A stretch of DNA of 64,000 nucleotides, taken from NCBI GenBank assembly GCA_910579995.1, contig CAJTWH010000009.1:1-64000 (forward strand). Reading direction: 5' to 3'. Position 1 is the stretch's first letter. The number at the start of each line of letters is the position of its first letter. The notes below the pieces were generated by a model. It was given only the letters and a program-made list of their open reading frames with translations, had not been told where the DNA came from and searched no databases. Source of the DNA: an uncultured Muribaculaceae bacterium. GTDB lineage: Bacteria; Bacteroidota; Bacteroidia; Bacteroidales; Muribaculaceae. Position numbers and translations under genes: made by a program. Below are positions 41,335 through 51,099 of this stretch, piece by piece.

Positions 41335-44097
41335 ATGAGACGACTCTTATCTGTATTCTTAGTGCTTTGGTTTGCAGGCGTTACCGCCATGGCAGCCGAC
41401 GGCATCATCAATTGCAGGGGTACTGTTGTCGATGAGAAAGGTGAGCCCATCATCGGAGCCACCGTCATCGGCGCAGATGGCCAGCCTCTCGGAGTCACCG
41501 ACTACAAAGGTGAATTCAAGGTGCGTGTGCCCGAAAACAGTACCGTAACAATCAACTATGTCGGCTTTAACAGCCTTTCTGACGCTACAAAGAGCGACAT
41601 GGGAACCATGGTGCTCATCAACGGTAATCCCAACGGCGATTACTACGACGAGCTTCAAGACCTTATCTTTGATGAATCTGCCCTTGAGGACGATGAGGGC
41701 GGTGCTCAAAGTGTGGCTGCACTTACCGGTGCGAACGACAATATCTATTACAACACTGCCTCTTACAACTTCGGCCCGATGTATTTCCGCTACCGCGGTA
41801 TGGACAACCAATACCAAAGCGTATATATCAACGGCGTGAAGATGAATGATTTGGTTCGCGGCTCATTCAGCTACTCCACACTTCTTGGCATGACGAGCCG
41901 TGCCTTCCGCAACAAGACCACAAGCGTGGGCATGGAGGCCGCCAACTATGCTTTCGGCGACATCGCCGGCAGCGTGAACTACAACACCACCACCGATCTC
42001 TATGCCCCCGGCTTCAACGGTTCGGTAGCCTTTACCAACTCCAACTATATGATGAGAGCCATGGCTACATACTCTACCGGTCTCAACAAGCAGGGATGGG
42101 CATTGACAGCGAGTGTGATCGGCCGCTATGCCAAAGAGGGCGTGATGGCAGGTACATTCTACAATTCGGGCGGTATCTTCCTGTCGCTTGAGAAAGTTTT
42201 CAATCCTGAGAACTCTCTCGTGCTTACCGCATTCGGCGGCCCCACACAGCGTGCCACCGGCCGTGCCACCGTGCAGGAGGCCTACGACCTTGCCGGAAGC
42301 AACCTCTACAACCCCGACTGGGGCTATCAGGAGGGCAAAAAGCGCTCAAGCCGTATCACCGAGACTTTTGACCCGACCGTCATGCTCAACTGGCTCTTCA
42401 AGAAAGAGAACACGAGCTTGAATACCTCGCTCACTTTCCGCTCGGTGTATTACAACCGCACAGCTCTCAACTACTACAAGGCTGTTGACCCCAATCCGAC
42501 CTACTACAAGTATCTGCCCTCATACTTCATGAGCAATGCCGATCAGGACAAGAACAACCCCGAGGCTTACGAGTACTATACCGAACTCTGGGAGAACGAT
42601 GAGTCGTTCCGTCAGATCAAGTGGGATCAGCTTTATGAGGTGAACTATATCAACAACTCCATGAATGAGTCGTTGCCCGAAGACCAGAAGCAGGGTTCGT
42701 CGTATATCATGGAGAACCGTATCAACCATCAGCTCGTGGGCATGTTCAACAGCTATGTCAACACCCGTCTGAACTCATGGATGACAATGCAGGGTGGTGT
42801 GTCGCTCAACTACACCAAGAGCTCGAACTACAAGACTGTCCGCGACCTCCTCGGCGGCGAGTTCTGGCTTGACATCGACCCCTTCAGCGACCGCGAGTTC
42901 TCGATCAAGCCCGACAATATGCAGAACGACCTCGACAACCCCAACCGCCGTGTCGGCAAGGGCGACCGCTTCGGCTATGACTATGATATCCACGCATGGC
43001 GTGCCGAGGGTTGGCTGCAGAATGTGATCAACCTGCCGCAGTGGGACATCAACTATGCTTTCCAGCTCAGTCATACTCAATATTATCGCGACGGCCACAT
43101 GCGCAACGGACGCGCTCCTCAGAATTCACTCGGCAAGAGCGCAACTCTGAGCTTCGACAATGTCAACTTCAAGGCCGGTGCCCTCTATAAACTCGACGGC
43201 CGCAACCAGTTTGCCGCACACGTAAGCTACGGCACACGCGCACCGCTCTTCGACCAAGTGTTTATCTCTCCCCGTATCGGCAATCAGATTGTGGATAATG
43301 TAGAGAACGAACGCGACTTCTCCGGCGATATCGGCTATATCTGGAATTACCGCCGTTTCCGCGGTTCGGTCACCGCCTACTACACCAATACATCGAATGC
43401 AATCGAGCGTACAGGTTTCTATGATGATGACTACCAGACCTATTGCAACTATGTGATGACCGGTGTGCGCCGCGTATACAAAGGCGTGGAGGTAGGTATG
43501 GCCTACAAGATCACACCGAGCGTGACAGCTTCGTTTGCCGGTACATACGCCCGCTTCCAATACAAGAGCAACCCCAAGGGCACACGTTCGTTTGAGAACG
43601 GTATGTATGCCGATACAACCCAGACCGTCTATCTCAACAACTATTATCTTGGCTCTACCCCGCAGTATGCCGCAAATATCGGTATCGACTGGGCTGCTCC
43701 CAAGAGCTGGTTCTTCAATATCAACGGTACATTCCAAGGCGACGCCTACGTGAATCTGTCGCCCCGCTACCATGAGGCTCTTCCGAACCTCTACGAGCAG
43801 TTCGGCGGCTCATTCGAGCAGCTTGAGGCCAAGATCATCGAGCTGTCGGCACAGGAGAAAATCCGCAACGCCTTCACTCTCAATGCCTCTATCGGCAAGC
43901 TCCTTTATATCAACCGCAAGCTGAGCCTCAACTTCAATCTCAGCGTGAACAATATCCTCAACAACCGCAACGTTGTTACCTACGCCTACCAACAGGGCCG
44001 TCTTGACCTGAAGGCATACGATGTCAACAAGTACCCGACACGCTATAACTACGCACAGGGTATCCGCGTTTATTTCAATGTAGGTGTGCGCTTCTAA
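41335..44097 (+). CDS. TonB-dependent outer membrane receptor with carboxypeptidase-like N-domain
   Basis: This 920-residue protein has a signal peptide (1-20). It continues with a CarboxypepD_reg-like domain ('GTVVDEKGEPIIGATVIGAD', about 30-100), a plug domain ('YRGMDNQYQSVYINGVKMND') and a 22-strand-type barrel ending in aromatic F ('GIRVYFNVGVRF'). It differs from classical SusC: it is shorter and its downstream partners are DUF5689 lipoproteins, not SusD. It probably imports a substrate captured by them. The start at 41335 (MRRLLSVFL) gives a proper signal peptide. A TAATTTTG box lies at 41272-41279, upstream of this start and of the longer frame start. Confidence 0.9.
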   Translation: MRRLLSVFLVLWFAGVTAMAADGIINCRGTVVDEKGEPIIGATVIGADGQPLGVTDYKGEFKVRVPENSTVTINYVGFNSLSDATKSDMGTMVLINGNPNGDYYDELQDLIFDESALEDDEGGAQSVAALTGANDNIYYNTASYNFGPMYFRYRGMDNQYQSVYINGVKMNDLVRGSFSYSTLLGMTSRAFRNKTTSVGMEAANYAFGDIAGSVNYNTTTDLYAPGFNGSVAFTNSNYMMRAMATYSTGLNKQGWALTASVIGRYAKEGVMAGTFYNSGGIFLSLEKVFNPENSLVLTAFGGPTQRATGRATVQEAYDLAGSNLYNPDWGYQEGKKRSSRITETFDPTVMLNWLFKKENTSLNTSLTFRSVYYNRTALNYYKAVDPNPTYYKYLPSYFMSNADQDKNNPEAYEYYTELWENDESFRQIKWDQLYEVNYINNSMNESLPEDQKQGSSYIMENRINHQLVGMFNSYVNTRLNSWMTMQGGVSLNYTKSSNYKTVRDLLGGEFWLDIDPFSDREFSIKPDNMQNDLDNPNRRVGKGDRFGYDYDIHAWRAEGWLQNVINLPQWDINYAFQLSHTQYYRDGHMRNGRAPQNSLGKSATLSFDNVNFKAGALYKLDGRNQFAAHVSYGTRAPLFDQVFISPRIGNQIVDNVENERDFSGDIGYIWNYRRFRGSVTAYYTNTSNAIERTGFYDDDYQTYCNYVMTGVRRVYKGVEVGMAYKITPSVTASFAGTYARFQYKSNPKGTRSFENGMYADTTQTVYLNNYYLGSTPQYAANIGIDWAAPKSWFFNINGTFQGDAYVNLSPRYHEALPNLYEQFGGSFEQLEAKIIELSAQEKIRNAFTLNASIGKLLYINRKLSLNFNLSVNNILNNRNVVTYAYQQGRLDLKAYDVNKYPTRYNYAQGIRVYFNVGVRF

Positions 44098-44116
44098 ACA
44101 ATAACCGACCGTAACA

Positions 44117-46252
44117 ATGAAAAAGACAATATTATATATAGCAGCAGGTCTGCTCGGCGCAGCGTCGTTTGCGGCTTGCGACGATGACTTCGCTCGTCCG
44201 CCGATGGTGCTTCCGCCCACAGTAGATGTGGACGCCACCACCACCATCGAGCAAATCAAAGATGAGTACTGGCCCACGATGAGCACAGCCACCACTATAG
44301 GTGTCAATCCCGAAACCGGTGATTCGATTATCTTCAAAGGCCGTGTGTGCTCGTCGGACGAAACCGGCAATATCTATAAGAAAATCTACGTGCAGTCGAA
44401 AGACGAGAACGGCGAGCAGATCACCATTCCGTTCTATGTCAACGCCTCTGATATGTACGAGCAGTATCCTTTCGGACAAGAGGTTGTGGTTTGGGCTACC
44501 GGTCTTACGATTGGTTCGTCGTACAACGTGCTGACATTCGGCGATCCGTCAGACAAGGATTTCTATATGACCGAGGAGCTTTTCTATGCCCACATAGCCC
44601 GCACCGGCCTTGGCGTGCCGGAGCCCTCGAAAGTCGATACCACTGCAACTACTATCGCCGAGCTTCTTGAAGTGAAGAACGACAGCGAGAAACTCAAGGT
44701 ATGGCAAAGCCGTCTTATCCGTGTGGAAAACTGCAGCTGGGTAGAAGCCGGACAGCCTTACTCAAATGAGCAATACGGCACCAACCGCTATCTAGTGGAT
44801 GAGAATGGCAACCGCTTGATGGTGCGCAACAGTACATTTACCAACTATTCGACCGATCTGTTGCCTTACGGCACCGGTAGTGTCGTAGGTATCCTGAGCA
44901 TGTATAGCGGCCAGTTCCAGCTTACTATGATCGATCAGGAAGGCTGTATCGGCTTCGATGGCGAGACACCTCCTCCCGGCGAGGTTGTAGAGCCTGCCGG
45001 CGAAGGCACTCTCGAAAGCCCCTACAATGTAGCCAAGGCTCTTGAGGTGACTAAAGCCCTCAAAGACGGCGAGCAGATCGACAATGTGTACGTTGAGGGT
45101 GTGATCTCGAGCATAACAGAGCTCAGCACAAGCTTCGGCAACGCTACCTACAGCATTGTTGACAAGGGCAGCTATGATACATTCGGCGTTTATCGCGGCA
45201 TGTCGTTCGGCGGTGCCAAGTTTACTTCGGAAGACCAGCTCGAGGTCGGCGCTACAGTAGTGGTGAAAGGTTCGCTTGTCAACTACAAGGGCAACACACC
45301 TCAGCTCGCTCAGGGCAATGAGCTTGTAAGCTACAACGGCCAGACAGGTGGCAGCACCACTCCCGGCGAGTCAGGCACACCTTCAGGCGACGGCACCGAA
45401 GCCAGCCCCTACAATGCAGCCAAGGCTCTTGAAGTGGCCAAGGCTCTCGATGAGAACAGTCAGGTTGAAAATGTATATGTCACCGGTACTGTAGCCGCTA
45501 TCAGCGAGCTCAGCACAAGCTTCGGCAATGCTACATATACCATTTCCGACGGCGATGGCTCCGCTACATTCAGTATCTACCGCGGCTATGGCCTCAACGG
45601 TGAGAAATTCACCTCGGAAGACCAGCTCAAGGTAGGCGCGAAAGTTGTAGTGAAAGGCACTATCGTCAACTTCAAGGGCAATACTCCCCAGATGACTGCC
45701 GGCAGCCAGATTGTCAGCTATGACGGCGAGACTTCTGATGGTGGCGCCACTACTCCTTCTACCGGAAGTTTATATAGCTTCTTGTCGGAGAGCTTGACGG
45801 CAATGCCCTCAGACTGGACTATCGAGAATGTGACTCTCGGCACGGCTGAATATGTTTGGCAATGGAAAGTTTACCAAGGAAAAGGCTACCTCAACGGCAG
45901 TGCCTTTGTAAACAATACTGCAATAGCAACTGAGGCTTATGCTATATCTCCGGTGATTGACCTCAGCGGTGCTACCGGTTGCTCTCTGTCGTTTGATCAC
46001 GCAGCCAAATTCCAGACCACATTGAAGCAGCTTTGTGGTGTGGTGGCTCGCGAGGAGGGCTCAAGCGAATGGAAGTCACTCACTATACCGACATGGCCCG
46101 GAACTGAGGCTTGGACATTTGTGAACTCGGGCAATGTAGACCTTTCCGTATTCGACGGCAAACGTATACAAGTGGCTTTCAAATATGGATCGAGCGCAGA
46201 AGGTGCAGATACATGGGAAATCAAAAACCTCGCCATTAATGGCAAGAAGTAA
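44117..46252 (+). CDS. DUF5689-type surface lipoprotein with two OB-like modules and an anchor-J-like domain
   Basis: This 711-residue lipoprotein has the lipobox 'SFAAC' (Cys21) followed at once by DDD, the Bacteroidetes export signal, so it is probably surface-exposed. The DUF5689-type domain (about 40-280) contains 'TTIEQIKDEYW', 'FKGRVCSSDETGNIYKKI' and 'EVVVWATGLTIG'. Two tandem modules of about 110 residues follow (around 295-415 and 430-555; 'SPYNVAKALEV', 'VVVKGSLVNYKGNTPQLA'), OB-fold-like in style (DUF6359 type, from memory). The last ~160 residues resemble a choice-of-anchor J domain. It is 19 nt after the receptor gene. Confidence 0.78.
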   Translation: MKKTILYIAAGLLGAASFAACDDDFARPPMVLPPTVDVDATTTIEQIKDEYWPTMSTATTIGVNPETGDSIIFKGRVCSSDETGNIYKKIYVQSKDENGEQITIPFYVNASDMYEQYPFGQEVVVWATGLTIGSSYNVLTFGDPSDKDFYMTEELFYAHIARTGLGVPEPSKVDTTATTIAELLEVKNDSEKLKVWQSRLIRVENCSWVEAGQPYSNEQYGTNRYLVDENGNRLMVRNSTFTNYSTDLLPYGTGSVVGILSMYSGQFQLTMIDQEGCIGFDGETPPPGEVVEPAGEGTLESPYNVAKALEVTKALKDGEQIDNVYVEGVISSITELSTSFGNATYSIVDKGSYDTFGVYRGMSFGGAKFTSEDQLEVGATVVVKGSLVNYKGNTPQLAQGNELVSYNGQTGGSTTPGESGTPSGDGTEASPYNAAKALEVAKALDENSQVENVYVTGTVAAISELSTSFGNATYTISDGDGSATFSIYRGYGLNGEKFTSEDQLKVGAKVVVKGTIVNFKGNTPQMTAGSQIVSYDGETSDGGATTPSTGSLYSFLSESLTAMPSDWTIENVTLGTAEYVWQWKVYQGKGYLNGSAFVNNTAIATEAYAISPVIDLSGATGCSLSFDHAAKFQTTLKQLCGVVAREEGSSEWKSLTIPTWPGTEAWTFVNSGNVDLSVFDGKRIQVAFKYGSSAEGADTWEIKNLAINGKK

Positions 46253-46264
46253 TCGACTTTATTT

Positions 46265-48823
46265 ATGAAAAAGTTCATCAAATATATTCCGGGATTTGCC
46301 TTAGCGGCAGCCCTCAGCCTCGGGTTGAGTTCTTGTCAGGACGATGTAGACGCTCCGGCAGACATTGCACCGGTGGCCGGTATCGAGGCTAACACTACAA
46401 TCCTCGAGCTTAAAGAACGCTTCTGGAGCGATGCGAACAACTACGCAGAGACCATCGCCGACCCCGATGACGAGAATCACCGCTTTATCATCAAAGGCCG
46501 TGTGATATCGTCGGATAAGGAAGGCAATATCTTCAAGAGCATTGTTATCCAAGACGAGACAGCCGCGCTGGCGTTCTCTGTAGACTCTTATAATCTTTAT
46601 CTGAGCTACCGTCGCGGTCAGGAAGTGGTGATTGATGTCACCGGCATGACAATCGGCAAATATGCAGCCTTGCAGCAGATCGGCCACAAGTCATGGTATG
46701 CCAACGGCAAGACCTGGCAGGTTAGCTTCATGGCTTACGAGATGTTCAAGGATAAGGTAGAGCTCAACGGTATGCCTGATCTTGCAGAGGTCGACACTAT
46801 CGTGGCTAATACGTTCTCTGATATCCCGAGCGACGACGACGGCCTGCGCAAATATCAGAGCCAGCTCGTGAGATTCAAGAATGTATACTTCCAAGATGGC
46901 GGAGAGAAGAACTTCTCGGTATATCACACTACCCAGAACGCCGACCAGAACCGCACACTTGTTGACCGCGAGGGTAATACCCGTATTGTGCGCACGAGCG
47001 GCTATGCCACATGGTGCGAGAAGCCTCTTCCTGTAGGCAATATCGACCTCGTGGGTATCATGAGCTACTACAACGACGCTTGGCAGATCATGATGCTCGA
47101 CTATGAGGGCGTTATTCAGGTCGGCGATGTGCCCGGCACTAAGGAGAATCCGTATGATGTCCCCGGCGCTATCAAAGACATTAAGTCGGGCATTGCAGCC
47201 AGTGGTTGGGTGAAAGGTTATATCGTAGGTGCGGTAGGTCCCGAGGTTGAGACCGTAAGCAGCAATACCGATATAGAATGGAAAGCTCCGACCGTGCTCA
47301 ACTCTACACTCGTTATCGCTCCCGACCCCGAGTGCAAGGAAATCAGCGAGTGCCTTGTAGTTCAGCTCCCGGCTGAGAGCGTGTTCCGTCAGGTTGGTAA
47401 CCTTAAGGACAACCCCGACAACCTTGGCAAGGCTATCATGGTCAAGGGCGACTTTAAAGAGTTTATGGGTACTCCCGGCGTGACCGGCAATACAGGTAAG
47501 GCTGATTCGTTCGAAATCGAAGGTGTATCGGTAGATACCGGTGAAGTGGCACCCGGCGAAGGCACACAGGCCAGCCCCTATAATGTGGCGCAGGTTATAG
47601 CCAAGGGCGACGCTGTAAACGAACCCGGCATGTGGGTATCGGGCTATATCGTAGGCTCTATACCGACAGGCGGTGCCTCGACAACACTTCCCTATACGGT
47701 ATTTGGCCTTGACGGTGCAGCAGCCTCGAATATGGTGCTCGCCCCGACTCCCGATTGCGATGACTACAGCAAGTGTATCCCCGTGCAGCTTGCCAGCGGC
47801 ACTGCTCCGCGAGCTGCTCTCAACCTCGTAGATAATCCCGGCAACCTCGGCGCGCTTGTCTCTGTGAAGGGCGACCTCATCAAATATTGCGGTGCTCCGG
47901 GCGTGAAGACCCTCACCGAGTATGCTATTCTGAGCAGCGGCAGCGATGTGCCTGTGACTCCTCCGGCAACCGGTGCTACTCCTTCGGGCGACGGCTCGCA
48001 GGCTAATCCCTACAATGTAGCCAAGGCTCTTGAGGTGACATCGGCTATGGGTGCTGATGATACGAGTGCAGAGGTGTATGTGACCGGTGTGATTTCTAAA
48101 ATCAAAGAGGTAAGCACCAGCTACGGCAACGCTTCATATTATATCGTTGACGAGGGTTATACCACTGAATTCTATGTGTTCCAAGGCTGGTGGCTCAATG
48201 GCGAGAAATTCACCGACGCAAGCCAGATAGCCGTAGGTGCAAAGGTAGTAGTCAAAGGCAGCCTTGTAAACTATATGGGCAATACCCCTGAGATGGCTAA
48301 GGGCAACCAGCTTGTCAGCTACGATGGAGCGACAACGCCCGACACTCCGGTCACCCCTCCCTCGGGCGGCGATGATACCGAGCCCGGCGTTCCCGGCGAT
48401 GTAATCAATATCGATTTGGAATCTTTCAAGGGTGAATCAATCAGTACAAACGGATACTCTTTGATTTCACCTCTTACAGTTGACGGTTATACTTTCACCA
48501 CAGCTAAAGGTTCCGGTTCATCCACTCCGGCAGTGTATATGGTTAATGGTGAAACCACGGTTCGCCTTTATGCCAATAATACCTTCAATATTACCGGTAG
48601 TGCTCCGATTGCCAAAGTTGTCTTTACAATCAATACAACACAGTGTGCGGTATTGGCAGCGTCTACCGGCAATGTCGGTGAACAGACTGCTGAAGATACT
48701 TTGGTTACATGGAACGGTAATACAACGGATGTAACGTTTACCGTAGGGGCTAAGTCGATAGCTGATACATCTAAGGCAGGTCAGTTCCGTATCTCAAAGA
48801 TTGAGATTTATCCGGCTAAATAA
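46265..48823 (+). CDS. DUF5689-type surface lipoprotein, paralogue with three modules
   Basis: This 852-residue lipoprotein has the lipobox 'GLSSC' (Cys20) followed by QDD. The DUF5689-type domain ('TTILELKERFWSDANNYAET', 'IIKGRVISSDKEGNIFKSI') is followed by three modules starting with ENPYDV, ASPYNV and ANPYNV. The first two share the extra pattern 'LVIAPDPECKEISECLVVQLP' / 'MVLAPTPDCDDYSKCIPVQL', and the third is like those of the upstream protein. The C-terminal ~140 residues are a beta-rich domain of unknown type. It is a partial paralogue of its neighbour. The likely job is ligand binding for the receptor (inference). Confidence 0.78.
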   Translation: MKKFIKYIPGFALAAALSLGLSSCQDDVDAPADIAPVAGIEANTTILELKERFWSDANNYAETIADPDDENHRFIIKGRVISSDKEGNIFKSIVIQDETAALAFSVDSYNLYLSYRRGQEVVIDVTGMTIGKYAALQQIGHKSWYANGKTWQVSFMAYEMFKDKVELNGMPDLAEVDTIVANTFSDIPSDDDGLRKYQSQLVRFKNVYFQDGGEKNFSVYHTTQNADQNRTLVDREGNTRIVRTSGYATWCEKPLPVGNIDLVGIMSYYNDAWQIMMLDYEGVIQVGDVPGTKENPYDVPGAIKDIKSGIAASGWVKGYIVGAVGPEVETVSSNTDIEWKAPTVLNSTLVIAPDPECKEISECLVVQLPAESVFRQVGNLKDNPDNLGKAIMVKGDFKEFMGTPGVTGNTGKADSFEIEGVSVDTGEVAPGEGTQASPYNVAQVIAKGDAVNEPGMWVSGYIVGSIPTGGASTTLPYTVFGLDGAAASNMVLAPTPDCDDYSKCIPVQLASGTAPRAALNLVDNPGNLGALVSVKGDLIKYCGAPGVKTLTEYAILSSGSDVPVTPPATGATPSGDGSQANPYNVAKALEVTSAMGADDTSAEVYVTGVISKIKEVSTSYGNASYYIVDEGYTTEFYVFQGWWLNGEKFTDASQIAVGAKVVVKGSLVNYMGNTPEMAKGNQLVSYDGATTPDTPVTPPSGGDDTEPGVPGDVINIDLESFKGESISTNGYSLISPLTVDGYTFTTAKGSGSSTPAVYMVNGETTVRLYANNTFNITGSAPIAKVVFTINTTQCAVLAASTGNVGEQTAEDTLVTWNGNTTDVTFTVGAKSIADTSKAGQFRISKIEIYPAK

Positions 48824-48843
48824 TATCTGACTTATTGATACAT

Positions 48844-48887
48844 CACACCCGGCATGACGACACGAGCATGTCGGGTGTGTTTTTTAT
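48844..48887 (+). terminator. Terminator of the receptor operon
   Basis: Stem cacacccggcatg (48844-48856) / catgtcgggtgtg (48867-48879) with one mismatch, then tttttt. It falls inside the extended frame of the esterase, which supports the start at 48901. Confidence 0.85.
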
Positions 48888-48900
48888 AAATCGAAAATAT

Positions 48901-49833
48901 ATGAAAAGATCTTTTATGTTGGCGGCCTTTGTGCTTGCTGTGGTGTCGGTATTCGGCGTGAATCCGACAACTGTACGTTATGCCACAATCGACGGGCGCG
49001 ATATGATGATGGATGTATATCTGCCGGCCGATACCGCGACTGCCCGCGAGGCTGTGATATTCGCCTTCGGCGGTGCATTTATAGGCGGTGAGCGCAACAA
49101 TGCCGAGTATTTAGAGTATTTCAACTTCTTGGCCGACAACGGCGTCGTGGCCATCTCGATAGACTATCGGCCCACGCTGAAGAAAAATCCGCAGTTGCTG
49201 GGCAGCGCCGAGGGTATAGCCGAGGCGTTCAACAATGCTGTGGCCGACGCCGTGTCAGATTTTCTCACGGCTACAAGCTATGTTTATTTCAATGCTGAAG
49301 ACTACGGCATAGACCATAACAAGATATTTGCGAGCGGCTCGAGTGCAGGCGCTATCACGGCGTTGCAGGCCGAATATGCGTTGTGCAACGGAGTACGGCC
49401 GCCGGTCTTGCCGGAGACGTTCAACTATGCCGGTGTGATGAGTTTTGCCGGCGCTATCTTTACCCGCGGCCCCCTGACTTGGACTGTGGCTCCGTGTCCC
49501 ATGCAGCTCTACCATGGCGACAACGACCATAATGTGCCATACGGAACACTCTCGTGGGGTCCGATCAATTTCTGTGGGTCAGCGTCGATAGCCTCGACAT
49601 TGGATGAGGCAAAGGTTCCCTGCGAATTCTTTACCTTTGCCGGAGTTGACCACCGCGTGGCCCATTCGCCCATGCACGACAATCTCTACGACATCCTCGG
49701 CTTTATAAAGCGGGTAGGCGCCGGCAAAGAGCGCCTCAGTATAAAAGCCATGGAAAGCCTTCCCGGCGCCCCCGTGACCCATCCCACCAAGATAACGATA
49801 GAAGACATCATCAAGGCAAATCTGAATCTGTGA
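48901..49833 (+). CDS. Exported alpha/beta hydrolase (esterase/lipase type)
   Basis: This 310-residue enzyme has a signal peptide (1-19, ending SVFG). It is an alpha/beta hydrolase of the hormone-sensitive lipase/carboxylesterase type: oxyanion loop 'FAFGGAFIGGERNN' (HGG replaced by FGG), nucleophile Ser in 'ASGSSAGA' (GxSxG), Asp probably in 'HGDNDHNVPY', and His in 'AGVDHRVAHSP'. It has its own unit between two terminators. Deacetylation of a polysaccharide imported by the adjacent system is a fair guess, but nothing in the sequence fixes the substrate. Confidence 0.88.
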   Translation: MKRSFMLAAFVLAVVSVFGVNPTTVRYATIDGRDMMMDVYLPADTATAREAVIFAFGGAFIGGERNNAEYLEYFNFLADNGVVAISIDYRPTLKKNPQLLGSAEGIAEAFNNAVADAVSDFLTATSYVYFNAEDYGIDHNKIFASGSSAGAITALQAEYALCNGVRPPVLPETFNYAGVMSFAGAIFTRGPLTWTVAPCPMQLYHGDNDHNVPYGTLSWGPINFCGSASIASTLDEAKVPCEFFTFAGVDHRVAHSPMHDNLYDILGFIKRVGAGKERLSIKAMESLPGAPVTHPTKITIEDIIKANLNL

Positions 49834-49855
49834 CAGCCTGCGCTGTATCAAGCAC

Positions 49856-49905
49856 CACCCCCGGCAATCTGCGACTATGCGGCAGAATTGCCGGGGGTGT
49901 TTCAA
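49856..49905 (+). terminator. Terminator after the esterase
   Basis: Perfect 13-bp stem cacccccggcaat (49856-49868) / attgccgggggtg (49887-49899), followed by tttc. Confidence 0.8.
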
Positions 49906-49948
49906 AATAAAGACTTCTCGAAAATGGACGGAATGGACAGGGTAGAAA

Positions 49949-49980
49949 TTTGGAAATACGGGATAAGATGACGAACTTTG
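49949..49980 (+). promoter_or_regulatory. Promoter of the MoxR-VWA operon
   Basis: TTTG (49949-49952), 20 nt, GAACTTTG (49973-49980; G for T in the -7). The start of transcription near 49987 supports the ATG at 50029. Confidence 0.65.
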
Positions 49981-50028
49981 CGATATGCTAAATGGAGAAG
50001 TAAACAAAAAAGGAGTACGGCTGAAAAT

Positions 50029-51099
50029 ATGATATGCACACTAACTACCCGACAGCTCTACCGGGCTTTTGAATTGACTCCGGCAGAGCAGAATATATTG
50101 CTTGTAGGAAAGCATGGAATTGGCAAATCACAGATAGTGAATGATTATTTTACAGCGCAAGGATTGCGGGTTGTACCTCTGTTTCTTGGGCAGATGAGCG
50201 ATCCGGGCGACCTTATCGGTCTGCCTCGTATCAACGACAGGAGCGGTGTGACCGAGTTTATACCGCCATACTGGTTTCCGGTAGATGGCAAGCCTATCGT
50301 ACTCTTTCTTGACGAGCTCAACCGAGCCCGGCCTGAAATGCTGCAGTCGGTGATGGACCTTGTGCTCAACCGTAAACTTGCCGGGCGAGAATTGCCGCAA
50401 GGGAGCCGTATAGTGTCGGCCGTGAACGGAGGAGAAGAATATCAGGTAGGAGAGCTTGACCCTGCGTTGGTCTCGCGCTTCAATGTGTATGAATTCCGTC
50501 CGAGCGTAGACGACTGGCTGCAATGGGCCGGACGCAACCGGCTTGATGACCGGGTGCTGCGCTATATCGAGTCAAATCCGCAGCTGCTCGACGGAAGCCC
50601 AGAGGCAGAAGCGGACAGTCTTGACCGCTTTCCCGACCGAAGGGCATGGCACAGGGTGGCAGTGATGATGAAAAATATAGAACGCCCCGACCCCGATACT
50701 TTAAAAATAGTGTCGGGAGTGATAGGCATGAAAGCCGCACAGCGTTTTTTCAGCTCCTTGTCGGCAAAAGTCAAGGTTAGCGGGCGGGATGTACTGCTCA
50801 AGTTTGACAAGGTGGTTAAGAATTTGAAAACCTTAGACCTGCCGGGGCTTGCCGATCTCAACGAAAGTGTCTTCCGGGCCATCGAACTTCATGACTTCGG
50901 GAAATATGATGAGAATGATGTGGCCACCAATCTCGAAAATTATCTCCGATGGCTCGACATCAACGACAAGCGCGAACCCCTCGCTCATCTTATCAACATC
51001 TTTATCAGTAACTCGTATCCGCAGGCAAATGAGTTTGTCATTACAGCCAAGCCCGGTCTGTACCGCCTTTTCACATCTTTTGTAAAGAGCATAAGATGA
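50029..51099 (+). CDS. MoxR-type AAA+ ATPase
   Basis: This 356-residue AAA+ protein has Walker A 'GKHGIGKSQ' (about 27-35), Walker B 'IVLFLDELNRA' (D95, E96), sensor 1 'RIVSAVNGG' and arginine finger 'ALVSRFNVYEF'. The segment 'QMSDPGDLIGLPRI' is the pore-like loop seen in MoxR ATPases. MoxR proteins act as chaperones that assemble or activate partners, typically with a VWA protein. Here the next gene (4-nt overlap) is such a protein. Start: the ATG at 50029 is chosen because the promoter sits upstream and the longer frame has no other support. Confidence 0.9.
   Translation: MICTLTTRQLYRAFELTPAEQNILLVGKHGIGKSQIVNDYFTAQGLRVVPLFLGQMSDPGDLIGLPRINDRSGVTEFIPPYWFPVDGKPIVLFLDELNRARPEMLQSVMDLVLNRKLAGRELPQGSRIVSAVNGGEEYQVGELDPALVSRFNVYEFRPSVDDWLQWAGRNRLDDRVLRYIESNPQLLDGSPEAEADSLDRFPDRRAWHRVAVMMKNIERPDPDTLKIVSGVIGMKAAQRFFSSLSAKVKVSGRDVLLKFDKVVKNLKTLDLPGLADLNESVFRAIELHDFGKYDENDVATNLENYLRWLDINDKREPLAHLINIFISNSYPQANEFVITAKPGLYRLFTSFVKSIR

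Noticed and set aside
48835..48900. Upstream extension of the esterase frame
   Set aside because: The extra 22 codons run through the terminator hairpin of the previous operon. The ATG at 48901 gives a normal signal peptide.
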